In this document: piece by piece, positions 26,271 through 36,208 of the stretch
Position numbering within the stretch: the stretch's first letter is position 1
How the letters are laid out: each line of letters opens with the position of its first letter
DNA from: Chelativorans salis
GTDB taxonomy: Bacteria; Pseudomonadota; Alphaproteobacteria; Rhizobiales; Rhizobiaceae
DNA length: 64,000 bases
Reading direction: 5' to 3'
NCBI RefSeq assembly: GCF_025336525.1
Contig: NZ_JAOCZP010000011.1
Location: 87,675-151,674, forward strand
The notes under the pieces: model-generated
The model's database searches: none
The model's input: only the letters and a program-made list of their open reading frames with translations
Told to the model about the DNA's origin: nothing
Program-made: the position numbers and the translations under genes

Positions 26271-27164
26271 TCACACGCGCGCCAGCAAGGCTTCCTTTAT
26301 CGCCGAGATGGGCCGGGAGCCAATCAGCGATTCCTTGCACATGAGCGCGATTTCAATCTGCCACAGATCATGCTGCACGGGCAGCCGATCCAGCCCTTCC
26401 CGCCGCGCTCGGAGCAGGATCATTGTGCTCAGAATTGCGAAGTAGTCTGTCGCTGCAAGAATCCCAAACATGACGGAAAGCGAGGTCGTTTGCAGGACGG
26501 GCTGCAGCTTTTCGGCGCGCGAACCGAATACGCGCCTGGAATGTTTTGCGAACTCGCGGTCGTCGGTGAATCCGACAAGGCCGAAGCACGACAGCTCGTC
26601 GAGACTGGCTTCTCCGCGCGAGCGCAGAGGATGGTCCTCCCGGCAAATAACGGTCATGTCGTTCTTGATGAGCGGCAATCCAACGTATCCTTCCGGAAGC
26701 GGCTGCTCGGGAAGTGCCGTGACGACGACGTCGAGATTGCCGCGGGCGAGACTCTGGACGAGTTGGCTGGAAACTCCGGTTTCCACCGTCACTTCGACGA
26801 ACGGGAACTGCTGGTGGAAATCGACGAGCACGGCCGGGAAGATGCTCAGGGTGAGGATCGGTCCGACGCCGATCCTGATCCGCCCGCCGAGGTTGTGGTG
26901 GATGTCCTGGATGTCCATGGAGGCAAATCGCGCTTCCTGGTCGATCGTGCGGGCGTGGCGATAGAGTGCATCTCCCGCATCGGTCGGCTCCAGGCCCTTT
27001 GGGGTGCGCACGAACAGCTCGGCTCCGAAATCCTTCTCCAGGAGGCGCAGGCTTTTGGTCAGCGCCGGCTGCGAGATGCCCTTCTTATCTGCCGCCGCAT
27101 GCATGTTCCTCGCGTCATAAAGCGCCAGAAAATTTTCCAGATGACGTGAGATCAGAAGCCTCAT
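26271..27164 (-). CDS. LysR-family transcriptional regulator
   Basis: A 297-residue regulator with one N-terminal wHTH ('RHLENFLALYDARNMHAAA', 'ISQPALTKSLRLLE', 'GAELFVRTPKGLEPTDAG') and an effector-binding domain starting near 'GRIRIGVGPILTLSIFP'. It is divergent from the sulfatase-tctCBA operon, 89 bp away, and is almost certainly its regulator. The ATG at 27164 has a weak AAAGG upstream. The 3' flank (25979-26270) holds no other gene I can support. Confidence 0.88.
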   Translation of the reverse strand: MRLLISRHLENFLALYDARNMHAAADKKGISQPALTKSLRLLEKDFGAELFVRTPKGLEPTDAGDALYRHARTIDQEARFASMDIQDIHHNLGGRIRIGVGPILTLSIFPAVLVDFHQQFPFVEVTVETGVSSQLVQSLARGNLDVVVTALPEQPLPEGYVGLPLIKNDMTVICREDHPLRSRGEASLDELSCFGLVGFTDDREFAKHSRRVFGSRAEKLQPVLQTTSLSVMFGILAATDYFAILSTMILLRARREGLDRLPVQHDLWQIEIALMCKESLIGSRPISAIKEALLARV

Positions 27165-27253
27165 GACGATAACCTTTAGGCATCACCTTAGTACGAATAT
27201 CTATTATCGCTTATCGATGGATTGCGCCACATTGCCCCTATCAGGGAGGTTCG

Positions 27254-28774
27254 ATGCGTACGATCTTTGTGCTGTTTGACTCACTCAACCGTAGTGCGAT
27301 CGGCGCCTATGGAAGCGAAGCCGTAAAGACACCTAATTTTGACCGGTTTGCCGCACGCGCCGTCACGTTCGACAAGCATTATGTCGGGTCGCTGCCATGC
27401 ATGCCCGCCCGGCGTGACATGCATTCGGGCAGGCTCAACTTCACGCACCGCTCCTGGGGACCTCTGGAACCGTTCGACAATTCCTTCGTCCAGATACTGA
27501 AGGAGAGCGGCATCTACACACACCTCATCTCTGACCATCTGCATTACTTTGAGGACGGAGGACACGGATTCCACACGAAGTTCTCGAGCTACGACTTCAT
27601 CCGCGGGCAGGAGTATGACCCCTGGGTAGCGATGGTCGAGGCACCCGTTGAGCGCATTCGGGAGCGGTTCGACGAACGCCACTACGATCCGGCCAAGCGC
27701 GACAAGAGGATTCAGCACGCCATCAACCGGGAAGCCATGGTCGAGGAACAGGATTTCCCTGGTCCGCGCTGCTTCAGATCGGCGTTCGAGTTCCTCGACC
27801 GCAATCGAAACGCCGACGAGTGGTTCCTGATGCTGGAATGCTTCGACCCACACGAACCCTTCCACGCGCCGGAGCGCTTCAAGGCGGCATACGACGCCGG
27901 CTACAACGGCAGGATCCTCGACTGGCCGCATTACGAGCGCGTCGTCGAGAGCCCGGAGGAGATCGCCGAGATCCGCGCCAACTACGCAGCGCTGGTTGCC
28001 ATGTGCGACGAGTATTTCGGCCGTCTCATCGACTATCTGGACGCGAATGACATGTGGAAGGACACGTGCGTAGTGCTGTCCACCGACCACGGTTTCCTGC
28101 TTTCCGAGCATGGCTGGTGGGGCAAGTCGCGCATGCCCTACTACGAAGAAATTTCGCACATCCCCCTGATGATCTATCACCCCGCACATGTCGACCAGGC
28201 CGGCACCCGCCGAAGCCATCTCACTCAGACGACCGATCTGATGCCGACGTTCCTCGGGCTTTACGGCCTGCCGGTGCCGGAGGAGGTGCGTGGCCACAGT
28301 ATCCTGCCGATGCTGCCCGCCGATGAGCCCATCCGGAGTGCGGCCGTCTTTGGGATATTTGCCGGCCCCATCGGTGTCACCGATGGCGACTGGGCGCTCT
28401 ATCACTATCCACCCGACATCACCCGCGAGGGTCTGGTCGAATACACGCTGGCGCCGTCCCACATGATCGCACCCTTCGCAGTCGACGAGTTGCGGACGGC
28501 CCGCCTCGTACCGCCATTCGACTTCACGAAGGGCGCACCCCTTCTCGGGATAGATGCCCTGAAGGACGCCAAGCGCGTTCCCAACAATGACGGCTTTGGA
28601 TACGAGGATCTGGGCACTCGGCTCTACGACCTCAAGCGCGATCCTCGGCAGCGCGACCCGGTGACGGACCCCAAGGTTTCCGAAGCGCTCTACCGCGAAT
28701 TGGTCCAGGAGCTAAAGGCGCACGATACGCCTGCCGAGGTATATCGCTGGTACGAGCTGAACTGTGCAACCTGA
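27254..28774 (+). CDS. Cytoplasmic sulfatase / phosphodiesterase of the formylglycine type
   Basis: A 506-residue alkaline-phosphatase-superfamily hydrolase. The modification motif is 'LPCMPARRD' (C49 to become formylglycine, R53 conserved). The metal and active-site stretches 'FVLFDSLNRSAIGAYG', 'LECFDPHEPFHAP' and 'VLSTDHGFLLSEHGWWGKS' follow. There is no signal peptide, so it should act in the cytoplasm. It heads an operon (GGGAGG before the ATG) with tctC 15 bp downstream, then tctB and tctA. This implies that a sulfated or phospho-ester carboxylate is imported by the TTT system and hydrolysed inside. Phosphonate-monoester hydrolase activity is an alternative within the family. Confidence 0.87.
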   Translation: MRTIFVLFDSLNRSAIGAYGSEAVKTPNFDRFAARAVTFDKHYVGSLPCMPARRDMHSGRLNFTHRSWGPLEPFDNSFVQILKESGIYTHLISDHLHYFEDGGHGFHTKFSSYDFIRGQEYDPWVAMVEAPVERIRERFDERHYDPAKRDKRIQHAINREAMVEEQDFPGPRCFRSAFEFLDRNRNADEWFLMLECFDPHEPFHAPERFKAAYDAGYNGRILDWPHYERVVESPEEIAEIRANYAALVAMCDEYFGRLIDYLDANDMWKDTCVVLSTDHGFLLSEHGWWGKSRMPYYEEISHIPLMIYHPAHVDQAGTRRSHLTQTTDLMPTFLGLYGLPVPEEVRGHSILPMLPADEPIRSAAVFGIFAGPIGVTDGDWALYHYPPDITREGLVEYTLAPSHMIAPFAVDELRTARLVPPFDFTKGAPLLGIDALKDAKRVPNNDGFGYEDLGTRLYDLKRDPRQRDPVTDPKVSEALYRELVQELKAHDTPAEVYRWYELNCAT

Positions 28775-28789
28775 TCCAGGGAGGAAACG

Positions 28790-29782
28790 ATGAAGCTTTC
28801 ACTCAAATGGCTGATGCCGGTAGTGGCATGTCTGACCCTTGCCGGTTCGGCGCACGCACAATTTCCACAGCGCAACATCGAAAATATTTATCCGTGGGCG
28901 CCGGGTGCCACCATGGCGGCGAGCCAAGTGATCGCCGACGCCATGGGCGAGGAGCTCGGCGTCAACGTCGCCGTGGTCTCTACGCCTGGCGCGGCAGGCA
29001 CCAAGGCTTTTCTGACCGCAATGGAAAAGCCGGCCGACGGCTACACGATCATAGACGGCTATGTCGCGCCGCTGGTTCTTCAGCCGATGTTCGGCAATGC
29101 CGACTGGACCTATGAGGACTTCACACCGCTGTGGTCGGCCACATCGAACAGCTTTGCCATCGTCGTGCGCAAGGACGAGGAGCGGTTCACGGACTTCCCC
29201 TCCCTCGTCGCCTACGCCAAAGAACAACCGGGCGAATTGCGCTACTCTCCCGGCACCACCGACACGCTGCCCCACATGGTGGTCGCGAGGGTGATGCAGA
29301 TATCGGACATGGTCGCCCAAGTGGTTCCCTATCCCGAGATCGACAACGCGGTTAAGGATTTGCGCGGCGGCGTTCTTGACTTCATGGTCATCAATCCGGG
29401 TGTCTACACGACCAACAAGGAAGACCTGAAGGTGCTCGCGGTGCTGTCCGACCTGGAGCGGTCCTCGCAGACTTACGACGGCGCGCCGCGTGTCCAGGAC
29501 TTCGGCATCGAACTCGGCATGACAGGCCTTGCGCCAATGGGCTGGAATTGGTGGCTCGTGCGCAAAGAAACGCCGGAGGACGTGGTGGCGAAGCTACGCG
29601 AGGCAATGGGCAGTGCCCTGGCACGCGAGGATGTACAGCAAAGGCTCCTCGATATGGGCTATGTTCCCCTGGGCTACGGGCCCGAGCAATATGAGGAGAT
29701 CGTCGGACCGGTCGCAGCCGACCTGCAGAGCGGCATCGACGCCATCACCTGGGAAAAAGAGACGCTGGCATCGGTGAGGTGA
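28790..29782 (+). CDS. tctC: TTT periplasmic solute-binding protein TctC, system 4
   Basis: A 330-residue binding protein. Signal peptide 'WLMPVVACLTLAGSAHAQ-FP' (cleavage near residue 24). The N-lobe has 'IENIYPWAPGATMAASQVIA' in place of the usual GFxxGG loop, then 'VVSTPGAAGTKAFL' and 'KPADGYTII'. This is a divergent branch from the other three tctC proteins here, in keeping with a different ligand. The ATG has GGGAGG 6 nt upstream and lies 15 bp after the sulfatase stop, so the two are co-transcribed. A strong hairpin follows before tctB. Confidence 0.88.
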   Translation: MKLSLKWLMPVVACLTLAGSAHAQFPQRNIENIYPWAPGATMAASQVIADAMGEELGVNVAVVSTPGAAGTKAFLTAMEKPADGYTIIDGYVAPLVLQPMFGNADWTYEDFTPLWSATSNSFAIVVRKDEERFTDFPSLVAYAKEQPGELRYSPGTTDTLPHMVVARVMQISDMVAQVVPYPEIDNAVKDLRGGVLDFMVINPGVYTTNKEDLKVLAVLSDLERSSQTYDGAPRVQDFGIELGMTGLAPMGWNWWLVRKETPEDVVAKLREAMGSALAREDVQQRLLDMGYVPLGYGPEQYEEIVGPVAADLQSGIDAITWEKETLASVR

Positions 29783-29797
29783 CGGCGGGCCGCGCAG

Positions 29798-29819
29798 GGC
29801 GGCCGCTTTGCCGGCCGCC
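29798..29819 (+). terminator. Hairpin between tctC and tctB of system 4
   Basis: GGCGGCCG (29798-29805) and CGGCCGCC (29812-29819) form a perfect 8-bp stem with a 6-nt loop, 15 bp after tctC. No T-run follows, so readthrough into tctB-tctA is expected. It fits a stabiliser or attenuator favouring tctC. Confidence 0.55.
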
Positions 29820-29836
29820 GGGCTCAGGAGAAGGCA

Positions 29837-30328
29837 ATGCAGAGATTTCGCGACTTTGCCTTTGACTGGATCGCTTGGGCCATCTTCGCCGCCATACCGG
29901 CGGTGATCTTCTGGCAGTCCGCCACCTCGCTCGCCGAGCAGGACGCGGCGAGCGGGGGCCCGATGGAAAACGCCGCTCTTTACCCACGGATCGTTGCCTC
30001 GATCATGGCCGTGCTTGCGGCCGCGCTTGCGCTGCGCCTCGTTCTCGGCCGGGTTCAGCAGAGGTCGCCGCTGGAAGCGCGGGCGGGCACCCGGCCCGCG
30101 CTGGTGGCGACCGGCGTCTTCACGATCTACCTGATCGTCTTGCCCTATGCCGGGTTCCATCTCGCCACGCCGGTACTGTGCTTCCTCCTGTTTTGGCTTC
30201 TGGGCATCGGGCCGGTCGCAGCGCTCGCCGGAGGGATAGGCCTTTCGCTTGCGACGGCCTTCGTATTCGAAGGGCTGTTGAACGTCGTTCTGCCCGTCGG
30301 CGCTTTCAACATCGCCCTGTTCAGCTAG
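29837..30328 (+). CDS. tctB: TTT small membrane subunit TctB, system 4
   Basis: A 163-residue membrane protein with four hydrophobic segments ('IAWAIFAAIPAVIFWQSA', 'IVASIMAVLAAALALRLVL', 'LVATGVFTIYLIVLPYAG', 'GPVAALAGGIGLSLATAFVF') and the family-type 'ENAALYPRIVASIMA' stretch. AGGAGAAGG precedes the ATG. It follows tctC and the hairpin and lies 10 bp before tctA. Confidence 0.86.
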   Translation: MQRFRDFAFDWIAWAIFAAIPAVIFWQSATSLAEQDAASGGPMENAALYPRIVASIMAVLAAALALRLVLGRVQQRSPLEARAGTRPALVATGVFTIYLIVLPYAGFHLATPVLCFLLFWLLGIGPVAALAGGIGLSLATAFVFEGLLNVVLPVGAFNIALFS

Positions 30329-30338
30329 CGGGTCGCGA

Positions 30339-31856
30339 ATGTTCGACCTGCTCCGCGAAGGGCTGCCTCTTTTCCTGGTTCCTCAGGCACTGGTTCTGAC
30401 CATGCTTGGCATTGTGGCGGGACTGGTGATCGGCGTGCTGCCCGGGCTCGGCCCCCTCATGGGCATCGTGCTCATGCTCCCCATCGCCTTTCACCTGCCG
30501 CCGATCGCGGCGATGGGCATGCTGATCGCCATCTATATCGGCGGCTCGGCCGGCGGCTCGATTTCGGCCATTCTGCTGCGCATCCCGGGAACTCCGCTTG
30601 CCGCGGCGACGCTGTGCGACGGCTTTCCGATGGCGCAGAAAGGCCGCGCCCAGGATGCCGTGGGCCTGGCCGTCGCAGCCTCGGCAATCGGCGGTCTTGT
30701 CGGTGGTCTCATCTTGCTTTTCTTTTCGCCGCTTCTCGCCAAGTTCGCGCTGCGCTTCGCCCCGCCCGAATATTTCGCCATGGCGTTGCTCGGCATATTG
30801 ACCATCGCCATCGTCTCGGAGGGATCGGCGCTTAAGGGGCTTCTCGCCGGCGCGCTGGGCCTGACGCTGGCGATGGTCGGCACGGACGAATTCACGAACG
30901 CCTATCGTTTCACCTTCGGAAACTTCAAGCTTTCGAGCGGGCCGCATATCGTTGCCGTGGTTGTCGGCCTTTTCGCTCTATCAGAGATGTTTTTCCAGAT
31001 CGAGGCGGCGGGCTTTCTGGCGCGCCCAAACGTTCAGCGCCTCCGCATCTCGTTCCGCGCCCTGCGGCTCCTGGGGCATCACAAGTTCAACCTGGCAAGG
31101 TCGGCGCTGATCGGCACGTTTTTCGGAGCCATCCCTGGAGCAGGCGGCGACGTCAGCGCCTTCATTTCCTATGCAACCGCCAAGAAGCTGGCGCACCCGA
31201 ACGAGAAATATGGAGAGGGTGCCGAGGGTGGCGTCGTGGCGACCGAAGCGGCAAACAACGGCACCTGCGGCGGCGCGCTGATCCCAACGCTGACACTCGG
31301 CATTCCAGGCGACGCTTCCACCGCCGTGCTCATGGGGGCGCTCATTCTCCTGGGCTTCTTCCCCGGGCCCGAATTGTTCCGCTATCATCCCGAGATCGTG
31401 GGCGGCATCTTCGTCGCCTACCTGATGGGCAACGTCATCCTACTCGTCGTTGGCATCTTGCTTGTGCCGCTCTTTGCCGAAGTGCTCCGGGTTCCGAAGG
31501 CCTGGTTGATCCCGGCGGTCCTCCTGTTCTCCACTCTCGGGACCTATGCGCTGCAGAGCTCGACCTTTGATCTCTGGGTGATGCTCACCTTCGGTGTCGT
31601 CGGCTACGTCATGCGGCGCGCCGGGTTTCCGCTGGCGCCGCTCATCATCGGCATGATCCTCGGCGGCGTGCTCGAAAGCAATTTCAGGCGCTCCCTGCTC
31701 ATTTCGCGTGATGGGCCGATGATCTTCATCGAGCGCCCGATCAGCGCCGCGATCATCACAATCGATGTCATTCTTCTGATCGTGATCGTGGTTTCGACAA
31801 TCCGTTCTTCAAGGAAGAGAGGATCAGTCAGAACCGAGGAAGAGCCCGCTAGATGA
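30339..31856 (+). CDS. tctA: TTT large membrane subunit TctA, system 4
   Basis: A 505-residue permease. Family landmarks are 'IGVLPGLGPLMGIVLMLPIA' near residue 32, 'YIGGSAGGSISAILLRIPGT' near 65, 'GFPMAQKGRAQDAVGLAVAA', and 'TLGIPGDASTAVLMGALILL' near residue 325. It completes the sulfatase-tctC-tctB-tctA operon. Only a weak purine stretch precedes the ATG, so translation may depend on coupling with tctB. Downstream, 252 bp without a gene separate it from the convergent transketolase gene. Confidence 0.93.
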   Translation: MFDLLREGLPLFLVPQALVLTMLGIVAGLVIGVLPGLGPLMGIVLMLPIAFHLPPIAAMGMLIAIYIGGSAGGSISAILLRIPGTPLAAATLCDGFPMAQKGRAQDAVGLAVAASAIGGLVGGLILLFFSPLLAKFALRFAPPEYFAMALLGILTIAIVSEGSALKGLLAGALGLTLAMVGTDEFTNAYRFTFGNFKLSSGPHIVAVVVGLFALSEMFFQIEAAGFLARPNVQRLRISFRALRLLGHHKFNLARSALIGTFFGAIPGAGGDVSAFISYATAKKLAHPNEKYGEGAEGGVVATEAANNGTCGGALIPTLTLGIPGDASTAVLMGALILLGFFPGPELFRYHPEIVGGIFVAYLMGNVILLVVGILLVPLFAEVLRVPKAWLIPAVLLFSTLGTYALQSSTFDLWVMLTFGVVGYVMRRAGFPLAPLIIGMILGGVLESNFRRSLLISRDGPMIFIERPISAAIITIDVILLIVIVVSTIRSSRKRGSVRTEEEPAR

Positions 31857-32108
31857 AAAAGGATTGGAGACGTTGACGATGCCGCCGACGGAGATGCCGC
31901 CAAAGTTCACGCCATGATAGCCGCGCTCACGGATGTCAGGCGGTACCGCCTCAGGTGTCGGACAGGATGAAACCGGCCGGAAAGGCAAGACAATCCCGAG
32001 GGGGCGCAACACAGTCCGTTTCGGATGGGCATGCGGAATTCTTGCGAAGGATGTGGCGCTTCTGCCTAAGCCGGAGAGACCGACGTCGGGCAGGCGCTGT
32101 CGCTCGGT

Positions 32109-34136
32109 TCAATCCAGTAAGCGCGCCTTGACGGCCGCGACGACCACCTCCTCGGTAATGGCGAACTTTTCGTAAAGCACGCCTGCCGGAGCGGAGGCGC
32201 CGAAGCGATTCATGCCGACGAAGCCGCCGGCACCGCCATGATAGCGGTCCCAGCCAAGGCGTGCGGCCGCCTCGATGGCGATCCGAACCGGCACGGCGCC
32301 CAAGACCTTGGCCCTGTAGGCGTCGTCCTGCAGTTCAAAAATCTCCAGGCAGGGCATGGACACAACGCGGGCGCCGATCCCCTCCGCCTCAAGCCTTACG
32401 CGCGCGCGAAGCGCTAGTGCAACCTCCGTTCCGGTGGCAAGCAGCGTGGCGCGGTGGCTTGCGCCGGCCTCTTGCAGGATATAGGCGCCACGCGCGCAGA
32501 GATTTTGCTCGGTATGCCCTCGTCGCACGAGGGGCGCGTCCTGCCGGCTGAGCGCCAGGATCGATGGTCCCGTGTCATGGCGCAGCGCCAGGGCCCAGCA
32601 TTCGGCGACCTCCACCGCGTCGGCGGGACGAAAGACGCGAATGCCGGGCATGGCGCGCAGGCCCGCCAGATGCTCGATGGGCTGATGGGTCGGTCCGTCC
32701 TGGCCGAGCCCGATGGAATCGTGCGTCATGACATGGATGACGCGCTTTTCCATCAGCGCGGCGAGGCGAATCGCCGGGCGGCAATAGTCCGTGAAGGCGA
32801 GGAACGTGCCGGCATAGGGAATGAATCCCTTGTGCAGCGCCAGCCCATTCATGATCGCCGCCATGGCATGCTCGCGCACGCCATAATGGATATAGCGGCC
32901 TGCGTAGCTGCCCCGCGCGACGGTGCCCTGCCCTGCGGTCAGCGTGTTGTTGGCGGGTGTGAGGTCCCCTGAGCCGCCGACGAGGGTGTCGATCGCAGGC
33001 ACAAGCCGCTCCAGTACGTGGCCCGAAGAAAAGCGTGTCGGCTCCGGCTTGTCTCGCTCGATCGCCCAGCGCTTGAAATCAGCAATGATGCGGTCGAAAT
33101 TCTGAGGAAGCGTCCCGGCGAGCGCGGCATCGAAGGCCTCGCGGATCGTCGGATCGGCAGCCTCGTAGCGGCGCTTCCACGCCGCACGCTCGGCCGCACC
33201 CGCTTCCGCGAATCGCCGCCATGAGCGGGCGATCTCCTCGGGCACCTCGAAGGGCGCATAATTCCAGTCGAGCGCGCGCCGCGTGCCGGCGATTTCCTCT
33301 TCGCCGAGCGCGCCGGAGTGGCTCGCGGGATCTCCCGCCTTGGTCGGCGCACCCCAGCCGATCACGGTCTTGCAGCGGATAAGCGTCGGGCGGTCGCTTG
33401 CTTGCGCGCGGGCCAGCGCGGCGGCGACCGCGGCGTGATCGTGGCCTTCGACGAGCACCACTGCCCAGCCATAAGCCTCAAAGCGCTTGGTGACGTCCTC
33501 GCTGAAGGAAAGGTCGGCCGGGCCGTCGATGGTGACCTCATTGTCGTCATAGAGGACGATGAGTCGATTGAGCCTCAGATGCCCCGCGAGTGAGCAGGCC
33601 TCGTGGCTGACCCCCTCCATCAGGTCGCCATCGCTGGCGATGACATAGGTATAATGGTTGACGAGGTCGTCGCCGAAGCGGGCATTGAGCATGCGCTCGG
33701 CAAGTGCCATGCCGACGGCGGTGGCGACGCCCTGGCCGAGCGGACCGGTCGTCGTCTCGATGCCGTGGGCCTGCTCCACCTCCGGATGCCCGGCGGTAAG
33801 CGAGCCGTATGAGCGGAAGGCCTCGAGCGCTGCGCGGTCGAAGCCCGGATAGCCGGTGAGGTGGAGGGCGGCATAAAGAAGCATGGAGCCGTGGCCGGCC
33901 GACAGCACCAGACGGTCGCGGTCTGGCCATTCCGGATCGGCGGGATCGAACTTCAGCGCCGTGGCGAAGAGGGCGACGGCGGCGTCCGCCATGCCCATGG
34001 GCATGCCCGGATGGCCGGATTTGGCCTTTTCCACCGCGTCGATGGTCAGGATGCGGATGGCGTCGGCAAGCCGCCGTGGTGCCGGCTCTTTGGGAAGTGC
34101 GCGCGCGTCGGACCCGGCGGGCGTTGCAATGTTCAT
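32109..34136 (-). CDS. tkt: Transketolase
   Basis: A 675-residue full-length transketolase that moves two-carbon ketol units between sugar phosphates using ThDP. Landmarks are '[14 protein letters not shown]' (about 38-51), '[13 protein letters not shown]', the ThDP motif '[13 protein letters not shown]...DDNEVTIDG', and in the second half '[13 protein letters not shown]', '[17 protein letters not shown]' and '[20 protein letters not shown]'. The ATG at 34136 has GGGACGATAAAAG upstream; readings from 34379 run into the ABC gene. It lies 28 bp after the ABC ATPase gene as the last gene of the sugar-uptake operon, so this copy is probably dedicated to that sugar pathway rather than the housekeeping one. 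Confidence 0.93.
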   Translation of the reverse strand: MNIATPAGSDARALPKEPAPRRLADAIRILTIDAVEKAKSGHPGMPMGMADAAVALFATALKFDPADPEWPDRDRLVLSAGHGSMLLYAALHLTGYPGFDRAALEAFRSYGSLTAGHPEVEQAHGIETTTGPLGQGVATAVGMALAERMLNARFGDDLVNHYTYVIASDGDLMEGVSHEACSLAGHLRLNRLIVLYDDNEVTIDGPADLSFSEDVTKRFEAYGWAVVLVEGHDHAAVAAALARAQASDRPTLIRCKTVIGWGAPTKAGDPASHSGALGEEEIAGTRRALDWNYAPFEVPEEIARSWRRFAEAGAAERAAWKRRYEAADPTIREAFDAALAGTLPQNFDRIIADFKRWAIERDKPEPTRFSSGHVLERLVPAIDTLVGGSGDLTPANNTLTAGQGTVARGSYAGRYIHYGVREHAMAAIMNGLALHKGFIPYAGTFLAFTDYCRPAIRLAALMEKRVIHVMTHDSIGLGQDGPTHQPIEHLAGLRAMPGIRVFRPADAVEVAECWALALRHDTGPSILALSRQDAPLVRRGHTEQNLCARGAYILQEAGASHRATLLATGTEVALALRARVRLEAEGIGARVVSMPCLEIFELQDDAYRAKVLGAVPVRIAIEAAARLGWDRYHGGAGGFVGMNRFGASAPAGVLYEKFAITEEVVVAAVKARLLD

Positions 34137-34164
34137 TCTTTTATCGTCCCAGGTAGCAATGTTT

Positions 34165-35241
34165 TCAGATACGCAGGCCGGAAGCTGCGTCGAAGAGGTG
34201 GACCCGGCCGGCATCCGGCACGAGGGAGACGGGATCGCCTGGCACGACGTCGAGCCGTTTTGTGGAGATGACGCGGAAGATATGCCCACCGCCTTCGGCG
34301 TGGAGATGGGTTTCCCAGCCTGCCGGCTCGACAAGGGAGACTTTCGCGCCGATGCCTTGCCCGGGCTTGCCGATGGCAAGGTGTTCGGGCCTCATCCCGT
34401 AAACCACGTCCTGACCGGCGGTCACCGACGCGTCCTCGGGCAGCGGCAGAAGGATGCCACCGCCGACATCGACCGCCTTTTCCGGACTGCGGGATACCAC
34501 CGTGCCGCGCAGGAGGTTCATGGCTGGCGAGCCGAGGAACTCTGCGACAAACAGCGTTGCCGGATGGTCGTAGAGTTCGAGCGGCCGGCCCGACTGCTCG
34601 ATGCGCCCATCATTCATCACCACGACGAGGTCGGCCATGGTCATAGCCTCGACCTGGTCATGTGTGACGTAGATGGTGGTGCTCTGAAGACGCTGGTGCA
34701 GCGCCTTGATCTCGGCGCGCATCTCCACGCGCAGCTTGGCGTCGAGGTTCGACAGCGGCTCGTCGAACAGGAACAGCGCCGGTTCGCGCACCAGTGCCCG
34801 GCCCATCGCGACCCGCTGACGCTGGCCGCCGGAAAGCTGTGCGGGGAAGCGGTCGAGGAGAGGATCCAGATGGAGAATGCCTGCTGCGCGCTCGATGCGC
34901 GCGACCATTACGTCCTTCGGCGTCTTGGCCATCTCCAGGCTGAAGGAGAGATTCTCCCGCACCGTCATGTGCGGGTAGAGCGCATAGGACTGGAACACCA
35001 TGGCGATGCCGCGGTCCTTGGCATGGATGCGATTGACCACGCGCCCATCAATCGAGATCGTGCCGGCGGTGATTGCTTCAAGGCCGGCGATCATGCGCAG
35101 GAGGGTCGATTTTCCGCAGCCGGAGGGGCCGACCAGAACGACGAAGGCATGCTTACCGATTGCCAGATTGATCCCGTGCAGGACCTCGAGCGCGCCATAG
35201 CTCTTTCGCAGGTCGCGGAACTCCACGAACGTATTGTCCAT
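34165..35241 (-). CDS. Sugar ABC transporter ATP-binding protein (UgpC/MalK type)
   Basis: A 358-residue ATPase of the CUT1 class. Walker A 'GPSGCGKST' (38-46), Q-loop '[14 protein letters not shown]', signature '[16 protein letters not shown]' (136 onward) and Walker B '[17 protein letters not shown]' are followed by the H-loop '[15 protein letters not shown]'. A C-terminal regulatory OB-like (TOBE) domain contains '[11 protein letters not shown]'. It energises the two permeases encoded just upstream. GGGAGGAG lies 7 nt before the ATG at 35241. It lies 48 bp after the permease gene and 28 bp before transketolase. Confidence 0.93.
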   Translation of the reverse strand: MDNTFVEFRDLRKSYGALEVLHGINLAIGKHAFVVLVGPSGCGKSTLLRMIAGLEAITAGTISIDGRVVNRIHAKDRGIAMVFQSYALYPHMTVRENLSFSLEMAKTPKDVMVARIERAAGILHLDPLLDRFPAQLSGGQRQRVAMGRALVREPALFLFDEPLSNLDAKLRVEMRAEIKALHQRLQSTTIYVTHDQVEAMTMADLVVVMNDGRIEQSGRPLELYDHPATLFVAEFLGSPAMNLLRGTVVSRSPEKAVDVGGGILLPLPEDASVTAGQDVVYGMRPEHLAIGKPGQGIGAKVSLVEPAGWETHLHAEGGGHIFRVISTKRLDVVPGDPVSLVPDAGRVHLFDAASGLRI

Positions 35242-35289
35242 CGTGCTCCTCCCTGGCGTTCTGTCTTGGGTTCGGATTTTCTCAAGCAT

Positions 35290-36180
35290 CTATTTCACGG
35301 CTCCAGAGACGATTGAATCGACCACGCGCCGTTCCAGAAGGAGGTAGACGATAAGCAACGGCAGCACTGTCAAAACGGTGAAGGCGTTGTAGACGGCGTA
35401 GTCCTGCACCCCCATGGAGTCCTTCAGCATGTAAAGCTGGTAGGGGAGCGTGCGCATGCCAGTCTCGTTGACGAGCGCCAGCACGAAGGCGAACTCGTTC
35501 CAGGCCTCGCGGATGCACAACACACCGGCTGTGACCACGCCTGGCCAGGCAATGGGAATCATGACCCGCCTCAGCCGGTTCCACATATTGGCGCCGTCGA
35601 TGGTCGCCGACTCCTCGATCTCCTTGGGGATGGAGCCGAAGAAGCCGACTAGGATCCAGGTGGCAAGCGGGATCGCACTCGCCGTGTAGGTGATGAACAG
35701 CACCCAGTAGGTGTTCACCAGTCCGAGATCCGTCATCAGGTTATTGAGCGGCACGATCAGGCTGACGCGCGGGATAATGCGGGGTACCAAGTAGAGGAGC
35801 AACAGAAGATGGCGAAAGCGAAAGGCATAGCGCGCGAAGCCGTATGCCGCGAGGATCGAGATCGTTAGCGGCACGATCGTTGCGACCACTGTGACGAGCA
35901 CGCTATTCCACAGCCAACCGCGGAAGCCCGGCATCGACAGCACCTCACGATAGGCGTCGAGGCTCGGATTGGACGGCAGCAGCGTGTTGGACTGATAGAT
36001 CTCCAGCGGCTCCTTGAGCGAAGCCAGCACCGCCCAAACGATGGGCACGGTCGTCCAGATCACCAGAATTACCAGCGGAATGCCGATCAGAACGAAGCGT
36101 CCCGCGCGGAAGCGCAGGCTGCCGATGAACTCGACCACGCCGGCCGAGGGTTGCGGTTCGGTTCTGGAAATGATGGTCAC
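35290..36180 (-). CDS. Sugar ABC transporter permease (MalG type)
   Basis: A 296-residue inner-membrane protein with about six helices. The EAA coupling loop reads 'EEIEESATIDGANMWNRLRR' type ('SIPKEIEESATIDGAN'), which docks on the ATPase. It starts at GTG (36180) with AGGAG 8 nt upstream. Second permease of the operon, 28 bp after the MalF-type gene. The sugar is unknown; the binding protein and downstream enzymes suggest a mono- or disaccharide or polyol entering the pentose-phosphate pathway. Confidence 0.9.
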   Translation of the reverse strand: MTIISRTEPQPSAGVVEFIGSLRFRAGRFVLIGIPLVILVIWTTVPIVWAVLASLKEPLEIYQSNTLLPSNPSLDAYREVLSMPGFRGWLWNSVLVTVVATIVPLTISILAAYGFARYAFRFRHLLLLLYLVPRIIPRVSLIVPLNNLMTDLGLVNTYWVLFITYTASAIPLATWILVGFFGSIPKEIEESATIDGANMWNRLRRVMIPIAWPGVVTAGVLCIREAWNEFAFVLALVNETGMRTLPYQLYMLKDSMGVQDYAVYNAFTVLTVLPLLIVYLLLERRVVDSIVSGAVK

Positions 36181-36208
36181 GGCGCAACTCCTATCCTAAG
36201 CGCAGCGC

